Assembly (NCBI GenBank): GCA_033977485.1
Contig: CM066989.1
Span: forward strand, 95,065,887-95,129,886
Origin: Hydrangea macrophylla
Taxonomy: Eukaryota; Streptophyta; Magnoliopsida; Cornales; Hydrangeaceae
DNA: 64,000 nucleotides
Reading direction: 5' to 3'
Position 1 is the first letter of the stretch. Each line of letters opens with the position of its first letter. Under the pieces are notes generated by a model. That model saw only the letters and a program-made list of their open reading frames with translations. It was not told where the DNA came from and did not search any database. Positions 57,254-64,000 of the stretch are shown here, one piece after another. A program made the position numbers and the translations under genes.

Positions 57254-59445
57254 TGAAATACCCTGTATTTTTATAATATATTATATGAATAAGACCTTGT
57301 AATGCTTCTTTTAATACTTGCATGAGTTTTCCCTTACCCTTGGTATAATTTGGATACCAATCGATTGGTAACAATACCAATCGATTGACAATACCAATCG
57401 ATTGACACTTTTATCAATCAATTGGAGCATTAATACCTAATACCAATCGATTGACATTTATATCAATCGATTGGAATTAGTTGGGAAGATTATCTTGCCT
57501 TGGCTGGGGTTTGTCCACATGAACACTTTTCCCATATATATACTAGCCCATTTTGGGCATATATTTCTGTTTCCAAACATAGAGAGAGTGAGAGGGAGTG
57601 TTTGTGTGTTATATATATACACTTATATATATACACACATACATATTTATATATATATATTCATACATTCATACACACAGAGAGATGGACTGAGATAGAA
57701 GAAGAAGAAGACCAAGAGAAGAAAAAAGAAAGAGAACAAGAAAGAAGACAGAGAAGGGAGAGAAAGGGAGAATCTATTGGAGCTTCCAAGCTTAAAAACA
57801 CACAACCAAACACACCCTAGACCCCTAAGGTGACTTCTAAACTCATTTGGTAACTCATTATTGATGTTAAAGCACGTTTGAATGAAGAAATGGAGTTTAA
57901 ATGGTGTTTCTTCGTATTTATATATGTTGGACAGTCTTCACTGTGAAGAAGATGAATTACCAATCGATTGGACTTGTCCCAATCGATTAACATCCCAATC
58001 AATTGACGTCTATGGCAATCGATTGACATATGATCCAATCGATTGAACTTTTTACCAATCGATTGATACTACTTTTATACCAATCAATTGAACCCTTGTC
58101 TCACTCGATTGGAAGTTACAGAATGTTGATAATCTTGTTTAGTTTATATTATAACTATTTAGTTGTTTAATTATTGTTTAGTATTTCCAGCATGCTTTAT
58201 TGTTGTAATACAGATGTAATAATGAGCTAATGCGTTACAGAATTGTAGTAAAGACGAGATTGATGAATAATGGTTGTGATGTTAGATAACGTAATAATTT
58301 GTGAATCCCTTGGAGTTAACGTTCATTTCATTCAGAGTAGTCAGGCCACATTGGGATTGTCATGTATCGATGATAGAGTTAAACTTAAGTAGATTTGTTA
58401 AGACTCAGGAATCTTTCGTGGGCAGGATTGGGTTGATCATATGTTCTTAAAAGTGGTTCGAAGGTGTCTAGGACTGTGATGGACCAGACCATTTGCCCTA
58501 AGATAGCCAGATGATCTAATCATATGTTCTTAAAAGCGGTAGACAGAAAAAGGTGTCTAAGACTGCGGTAGACCATGATCACTGGTAGACGTCGCTAAGT
58601 CATAGCTATAGAATGATGTACTGATGCTTAAAGTGTTATATCCTTGTAGTGCGGTGAACTGTTCATATGTTCTTAAAAGCTGGGGGATGGACTGATGTGG
58701 TATCTATGACTGCGGTGGACTGTGCATATGTTCTTAAAAGCAGTGGATGGAGCAATGGTGTATCCATAAGAGTGAACAACTGTCGAGTCTGTTCCCCTAT
58801 CATAATGTATTATCGGTCTTAAAATGAGTAAGACGTTAGTAATCGGATCATCGGTTTGATTTAAGGAGTTACCCTTACTAAAGCTTAATGGTTATCATTT
58901 ATAACTTGTTATAACATCAATAATTGATACCCTGTTAGTATCTAATTTATTCAGCTTTCATTAAGCTGATGGTATTTATGCCGCTGGACATTTCTATGTT
59001 CCAGCGCACCCTGGTTATGACTATATAGTTGAAGGACCTACAAGCGAGGATTACTATGCCAGTGACGATGTCCCTATGGATGACTGTCCTGAAGGAGGTT
59101 AGGCAGAAGAGGACTACTACGCCGAGGACTGTCCTAACGCCAACTGAAGATTAGGTTAGTTTTACTGCTTTCCAGATCTTTTGTAACTAGGCATATGTTG
59201 CCTTAACATTTGTACTTCCGCTATGTTTTATTTTGATTCGAGACTCTTATGTGTAATAGTTAATAACCTCCTTTTGATATTAAGTTATGTGTTAACCAGG
59301 ACTTAGATTTCGTCCTTGTCATCTTCTTTACTTATTGTTGCTTAGTACTGCATGGTGTGGACAATCGTGTGACTTCACTAGTCGCTGCCTTTGGACCCAA
59401 AAAGAAAATTTTTTTTTTCTATTTTTGCCGTTCCTGGGCATGACA
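57254..59445 (+). repeat. 5' LTR of a retrotransposon related to the solo LTR (2,192 bp)
   Basis: It starts TGAAATACCCTGTATTT and ends CTGGGCATGACA, followed by an initiator-Met primer site, so it is a 5' LTR on the plus strand. A TATA-like run lies at 57533-57545 and a longer TA/CA microsatellite at 57609-57670. CAATCGATTG islands are at 57357-57474 and 57959-58112. The phrase CATATGTTCTTAAAAGC recurs about four times at 58438-58740. The 5-bp flank before it is TGACT; the other copy would lie outside the window. Confidence 0.8.
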
Positions 59446-59452
59446 GGATTTT

Positions 59453-59464
59453 TGGTATCAGAGC
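59453..59464 (+). other. Primer binding site, initiator tRNA-Met
   Basis: TGGTATCAGAGC lies seven bases after the LTR end. It is the standard primer site complementary to the 3' end of plant initiator tRNA-Met. Confidence 0.9.
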
Positions 59465-59581
59465 TAGGTTTTATACCTTTCGCTCATAGGTTGTTCTGTA
59501 CCATTTGGTCCTAGAACCTTGAGATTTCGTAGATGAGTATTAAGATTAGTTCTGACTTAAGGTAGCCACTTTTCAGGTATC

Positions 59582-60488
59582 ATGGCACCACTGCTGTTCG
59601 TTCTGGACGAGTTTGGAGGACAGTATGTGTGTGAAGGCAGTATTGCGCCGGTAGATCCACAGTACTATGCCTGGAAGGTTAGACAGAGAGCCTTCACCGA
59701 GACAATGCAAGATATGTAGATTGAGTAGCAGATATTTGGGACCCAGGACCCAGAGGTGACATGTCACGAGATGATCTTTCATAAGGAGACCTTCAAACTC
59801 ATCGAGGAGGATTCACTGCTGATGTTATGAGACCGTTTCTCTTATCAGGTTCTACTTCAGAGGTTAGAATAGCGCCTCCCCTCCCCCGACAGAGCCACCA
59901 CCCCAGACACCTCCACCCCCACCAAAGGAGGATATGGTTGATGCACCCCCAGTAGACGAGGACCCAGAGGACAATGATTCAGATGAGGGCAACGACGATG
60001 ATGAGCCAGGGATGACGATGGGGATATGGAGGATGAGGACCTAGCTAGTATGGATGTGACAATTGGTGTAGACATTATAGTTATAGAGGGTTATCCAATA
60101 GAGGATAAGGTTATAGCAGATGACGATACAGGTGATGACGCCGTGGTACCAATCTTACCAAGAGGAGCTATAGCACATCTGGTAGCAGACTACAGAGATG
60201 GCTACACACCCCCATAGATTTGAGATAGGTGCACCAGAGTTGGCTCAGGCTATGGTACAGGCCTAGGCACTTGCAGCTGCATTCGATGTAGTCCAGGCTG
60301 ACATGGCTGCCGATGTGGGAGGCTTGGGAGTTGTTATGGAGTATGACAAACCCGAGCTGGTTGAGGATGTTGTGATAGAGGATGAGGACATGATGGATGA
60401 TGATGATATGGATGAAGATGATGTGTTGTCTAAGGTTGCCCTAGAGTATGAGGCTTCCATCTATGGATTTGATGTGGACAACTTTTAA
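59582..60488 (+). pseudogene. Non-canonical acidic ORF after the primer site, broken
   Basis: An ATG at 59582 opens MAPLLFVLDEFGGQYVCEGS, then DPQYYAWKVRQRAFTETM, with TAGs from about 59717. Later open parts are very acidic: DEDPEDNDSDEGNDDDEPG, then 60026-60217 (VDIIVIEGYPIEDKVIADDD) and 60303-60488 (EDEDMMDDDDMDEDDVLSKV), with at least two frame changes. It occupies the gag position but shows no gag, zinc finger or pol motif. Either it is a highly diverged gag or the element is non-autonomous with its own ORF. I cannot assign a function. Confidence 0.45.
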
Positions 60489-60753
60489 GTCTAGTACCTT
60501 TAGGACTTAGACCTTTTCTTTTGACTTCAGGACATGTTGTCCACTTACCTTTGATGCTTACATAGACAGCTATTGACCATAGCCTTTTTTATAGGTAGCC
60601 ATCAGTGATGGTTTGTTTATATTTTTCTTTTGATAGATCTTGTATAGAATCATGTACTACGCGGTACATAGATGATCGATTGTGTACTCCGCTGTACATC
60701 TTTTGGGTATATATATAGTAGAACGTTTCTTTGGTTATTTCTATTATCATCTT
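60489..60753 (+). other. Non-coding stretch after acidic ORF
   Basis: AT-rich with a near-duplicated phrase (CATGTACTACGCGGTACAT and GTGTACTCCGCTGTACAT). Cut by the LTR at 60754. Confidence 0.5.
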
Positions 60754-61164
60754 TGTAGACACCCCATTTTTACCGTCCTTAAAAAAATATATACAAAAAA
60801 AGAAGAAAATAAAAAATAAAAAGAAAAAGAGAACTGACTCGTGCAGGGGGGCCCACCGGGCACGCAAATCGAGGAAAAGACGAAAAATCCATCGGGGATG
60901 CCAACAAGGGTTTTAATGGCCATTCTAGGTCATTCAGAGTCATCAATCATACGGAAGTTCAAAACGGCGGTCGTCGCTCAGCGCGGGTCCCGAATCGGCT
61001 AACCGGGAGGTCAGAAAATGAGTCAGAATCAAGACCGGGGCAACCGAAGGCAGGTCAAAGTGGCCGTAAGTCAAAGAAAGCATGGAAATGACTTCTGGGA
61101 AAGGAAAATGGGTCCAGACGGGCAATCAGAGGAAGAAGCGGTGGCCTGTTGGTTCGTACAGTCC

Positions 61165-61690
61165 AGAGACAACATAGAGAGGGGCAAAATGGTCAATTTT
61201 GAGCCCGGGAGCAGAGATCATCGATCTGACTGCATGGAGTTGAAGGTAATCTCAATACAAGCACAAAGAACTTTGAATCGATCAAATCCGACGGTCGGAT
61301 CAAGAGATATGGGTAACCCTAATTCCACAATCCAGAATCAGCATAGGGAGGGGCAAAATGGTCATCTTTTGTGCCCGGGCATAGAGATCATCGATCCGAC
61401 TATACGGGGCTGAAGGTAATATCGATACAAGAATAAAGAACTTCAAACCAGTCAGATCCGACAGTCGGATCACGAGATATCAGTAACCCTAATTTTGTAG
61501 TCCAGGATCAGCATAGGGAGGGGCAAAAAGGTCAATTTTGAACCCGGGAGTAGAAATCGCCGATCCGACCGTGGGGATTTGTCAGTAAAGCTAAATGAAG
61601 ACTAAATATTTTCGAATCGCTCAAATCGGACGGCCGGATGGGAAAAACATGCTTCGGAAGACCGAACGGCCAAGATCGGGGGTTGTAAGG
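61165..61690 (+). repeat. ~170-bp tandem repeat, three copies, upstream of TATA
   Basis: GGGGCAAAATGGTCA recurs at 61181, 61350 and 61520. Each is followed by CCCGGG, a GATC(A)TCGATCCGAC word and, about 100 bp later, TCAAATCCGACGGTCGGATC. The array ends about 50 bp before the TATA box, where enhancer repeats would be expected. Confidence 0.8.
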
Positions 61691-61739
61691 ATCCGAAATG
61701 CGTCCCGTTCGCACCGGATCCTCCCCAACCCAAAATCCT

Positions 61740-61750
61740 CTATAAATAGG
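61740..61750 (+). promoter_or_regulatory. TATA box of the Tat-type LTR
   Basis: CTATAAATAGG follows CCCAAAATCCT and is followed by a purine run and a CT-rich leader, the normal layout of a plant core promoter. Confidence 0.65.
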
Positions 61751-62416
61751 ACCCTTGGGTGCTGCACTAAAAAAGGAGAAAAAAGAGAAAAAAAAGGGAA
61801 GCTCTCTCTCTCTCTCTCCCCCATTGAAGCTCTCTCCAAGCTCTAAAAACCTCCAAACACCACCACTATCTCCACCATCACTCCAAGCCCAAAACCAAGA
61901 CCACCACCACCTCTGTAAATCATTTACCCACAAATACCCAAAGTTTCAGATCCTAAGGACCCCCCAAAATACCAGAAATCAGCCCCAAACAACCCAACCG
62001 GTCACCGGAATTGCAGATTCTGAAAAACACCCAAACGGAGCCTTAAACTGCATTTCTGTGTCTCACCAACCATACCATTGGCTTCGTATCGAAAAAACCC
62101 ATCGACCTGTGTTTTCAGAACCACCAAAGGAGGTCCAGAAAGCCCACACGCGCCGCCACAAACTTCCACGCGCCGCCGCACCACTCCGGCGCCTCCGCCG
62201 CCATCCACGGCAACATTAAGATCACCGGATCACCACCACCACCTTCGTCTGCTCCGGACGATTCAAACCCCACCGGCCACACCGCCAAAAGCCGCCGGAA
62301 TCCGCCGCACGCGCCCACACGCGCCACCAGCCGCCGTACCGCTACGTCCATGCGCAGCTACCCTGTCAGCGCTGAGTCAGCGCTGACTCAGCTTTGACCC
62401 ACCAACCAGAAGCTGC

Positions 62417-62688
62417 CACGTGTCCACGGTTGCCGAGTCAGTAGTCCAGTCATCTGCCACGTGTCCTTGCCACGTCACCGCCACGTCATCATTCAGGCAC
62501 CAATCAGAGGTTGACACGTGGCATTTCTGCCACGTCAGCATGTTGACTGGCCACTCAGACGCTGCCACGTGTCACTTGATTGCCCAGTCAGCACATCCAG
62601 TCAGCTACCCAATCAGCGCCTCGTCAGCTTTGACCTGCCAATCAGAAGGCGCCACGTGTCTCTGACTGACACGTGGCCTGCTCACGTG
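62417..62688. promoter_or_regulatory. Cluster of seven CACGTG (G-box) motifs
   Basis: CACGTG occurs at 62417, 62458, 62515, 62566, 62653, 62670 and 62683, mostly as GCCACGTGTC or its complement, with further CCACGTCA words between. G-boxes bind plant bZIP and bHLH factors (established). The cluster lies 0.7-0.95 kb downstream of the TATA box, so within the presumed transcribed leader. Confidence 0.75.
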
Positions 62689-63164
62689 GCATTTGGGCCC
62701 CACTTTGGTTTTTCCCAATTTTCTCCACTCCGGATCCAGATTTCAACGAACGGACACTTGTTCCTAGCTAATTTGGCCATTCCGGACGCACCTGTGTGCT
62801 CAGAATTGCAAAATTCCATCATTTGAAGCAGTTTCTCCATTTTCAAGCTCATTTCTGCTCAAACCGGCCAGTTTGGCACCGGCCGGTCCCGCCCGAAATC
62901 TGCCCGAACCGATTTTGCTCCGGTTTATACCATTTTCGGGGTTTTCGGCCGTTCCAGACTCACCGGTGACCTCCGTTTGGGCCCGTTTCAAGTCGAAATT
63001 CAACTTGGGCCCCGTTTAGCTATTTCTGAGCCGTTTTCTCAAGGTAAAGGGCCGTTTTCTCTTATTTTCTTGACACCGAATCCAATGTAAATGTAATAAA
63101 TAAGTAAAGGACGAAGAAAGACTCTTTTTATTTTTTTCCTTTTTACTTTCTTTTCTTCTTTTCT

Positions 63165-63420
63165 ACGACCGGCCTCGCCGTCGAATACTTGAAATAACGA
63201 TCGGCCTCGCCGTCGAATACTTGAAATAACGATCGGCCTCGCCGTCGAATACTTGAAAATAACGATCGGCCTCGCCGTCGAATACTTGAAAATAACGATC
63301 GGCCTCGCCGTCGACTACTTGAAAATAACGACCGGCCTCGCCGTCGAATACTTGAAAATAACGACTGGCCTCGCCGTCGAATACTTGAAATAACGACCGG
63401 TCTCGCCGTCGAATACTTGA
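63165..63420. repeat. 32/33-bp tandem repeat, 8 copies
   Basis: The unit is CGATCGGCCTCGCCGTCGAA followed by TACTTGAAATAA, with one A/AA length difference between copies. The minus-strand ORF 63143-63541 (repeated RRRGRSLFSSI) is a by-product of the array. Confidence 0.93.
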
Positions 63421-63569
63421 CCCTCACCATTGTGAACTGGCTAGATCCTAGTTCACTTGATCTTTCCGGTAGGCCGGATATTTTTAACTCTTGTACATTC
63501 ATAACTTGTCCTCTCTCAATTTTTTCTTGCTCACTTAACACTTACATAAATCATTGTAAAATCCTAATT

Positions 63570-63800
63570 CAAAACGGGCACCGACCCTTACTTCCGGCAA
63601 TCTTTTCAAAGCCGAACATTTCGATTAGTTACGTTGTTCAAAAACGTTAACGACTTGAAAGTTCGAGACTCAAACGGGCACCGACCCTTACTTCCGGCAA
63701 CCTTTTCAAAACCGAACATTTCGATTAGTTACGTTGTTCAATAACGTTAACTACTTGAAAGTTCGAGACTCAAATGGGCACCGACCCTTACTTCCGGCAC
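63570..63800 (+). repeat. ~101-bp tandem repeat, 2.3 copies
   Basis: CGGGCACCGACCCTTACTTC recurs near 63575, 63675 and 63776 (last copy ATGGGCACC). In the two full units CGAACATTTCGATTAGTTAC and CTTGAAAGTTCGAGACTCAA follow it; the third ends after the first phrase. Confidence 0.85.
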
Positions 63801-64000
63801 ATAATCAAGGTTAAAGTCTAGGACTCGATTACGGTGATCGACGTCCTAGCTACACCGACTTTTCAAAAACACTATAACACACGAGCACGGTCAAACGCGA
63901 CCAAAAATTTCAAAAAAATAAATAACAAGTTAGAGCTACGTTTGGCCTGATTCTCAACCCGAGATACGTATGCAACCCCAAAAGGCTGCGGCCATAACTT

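Larger units (their letters stand above)
60754..64000 (+). repeat. Tat-type LTR (and possibly following sequence), right end outside window
   Basis: It starts TGTAGACACCCCATTTT, the same first 17 bases as the Tat-like LTR read on its own strand, then diverges. A TATA box CTATAAATAGG is at 61740-61750, about 1 kb in, as in the other Tat LTR. Upstream of TATA is a ~170-bp tandem array; downstream is a CT-rich leader, a CACGTG cluster (62417-62688), a 32/33-bp array and a ~101-bp array. GC content is clearly higher than in the rest of the window. No LTR end or primer site was found before 64000. ORFs here lack recognisable content. Confidence 0.65.

Noticed and set aside
61755..62386. Overlapping Pro/Arg-rich ORFs in all frames of the last LTR
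   Set aside because: GC-rich leader without stops by composition; no homology or codon bias favouring one frame.
63143..63541. 132-codon minus-strand ORF with repeated Arg-rich units
   Set aside because: Pure product of the 32/33-bp tandem array.

Overview
This 64-kb window is intergenic, repeat-dominated DNA from a flowering plant, probably a eudicot with a large genome. The evidence is plant-specific LTR-retrotransposon lineages (Athila, Tat/Retand-like, Tekay/Del-like chromovirus, Ty1/copia), plant-type primer binding sites (tRNA-Asp, tRNA-Arg, initiator tRNA-Met) and a plant mobile domain gene carried inside an element. I found no host protein gene, tRNA, rRNA or CRISPR array. Nearly everything is explained by at least nine elements nested in one another.

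Layout, left to right. 1-1139: LTR on the minus strand, cut by the window edge. 1140-3420: decayed Ty1/copia element (minus). 3950-9490: remains of an old plus-strand Tat-like element: 3' internal region, polypurine tract, one LTR (6935-9220) and a primer binding site. 9491-44554: a complete Athila-type Ty3/gypsy element (plus) with two LTRs and a 5-bp target duplication CTTAT. Its gag is split by a complete 20,440-bp Tat-like element on the minus strand (11737-32176; target duplication CCCCG). 44555-45719: the rest of the old Tat-like element, with a degraded antisense DUF7745-like ORF. 45720-47387: another LTR, truncated. 47388-50171: 3' LTR and integrase/chromodomain end of a Tekay-like chromovirus (minus). 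50172-57253: 3' LTR and 3' internal part of a second Athila-like element (minus). That LTR is interrupted by a 2,477-bp solo LTR (50429-52905, duplication GATAT), and the internal part by a 1.05-kb hAT-like non-autonomous DNA transposon. 57254-60753: an LTR plus initiator-Met primer site and an unusual acidic ORF. 60754-64000: the start of a GC-richer Tat-type LTR.

How the parts work together. The inner Tat-like element has a nearly intact gag-pol (one in-frame stop, one 1-bp frameshift), two RNase H domains and, in antisense orientation, two host-like genes. One is a six-coding-exon plant mobile domain gene with phase-0 GT-AG introns; the other is a single-exon DUF7745-like gene. Because they lie antisense to the genomic RNA, their introns are not removed during retrotransposition. 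The Athila element has broken pol but carries two extra ORFs after pol. One is open once a 107-bp intron is removed; the other is preceded by what looks like its own internal promoter.

The most unusual signal is shared by otherwise unrelated families. Their LTRs carry islands of short palindromic motifs, a different palindrome in each family (CGATCGATCG, CCAATCGATTGG, AAGATCGATCTT, CACGTG), often in two clusters either side of the TATA box. The Athila accessory promoter repeats the same layout.
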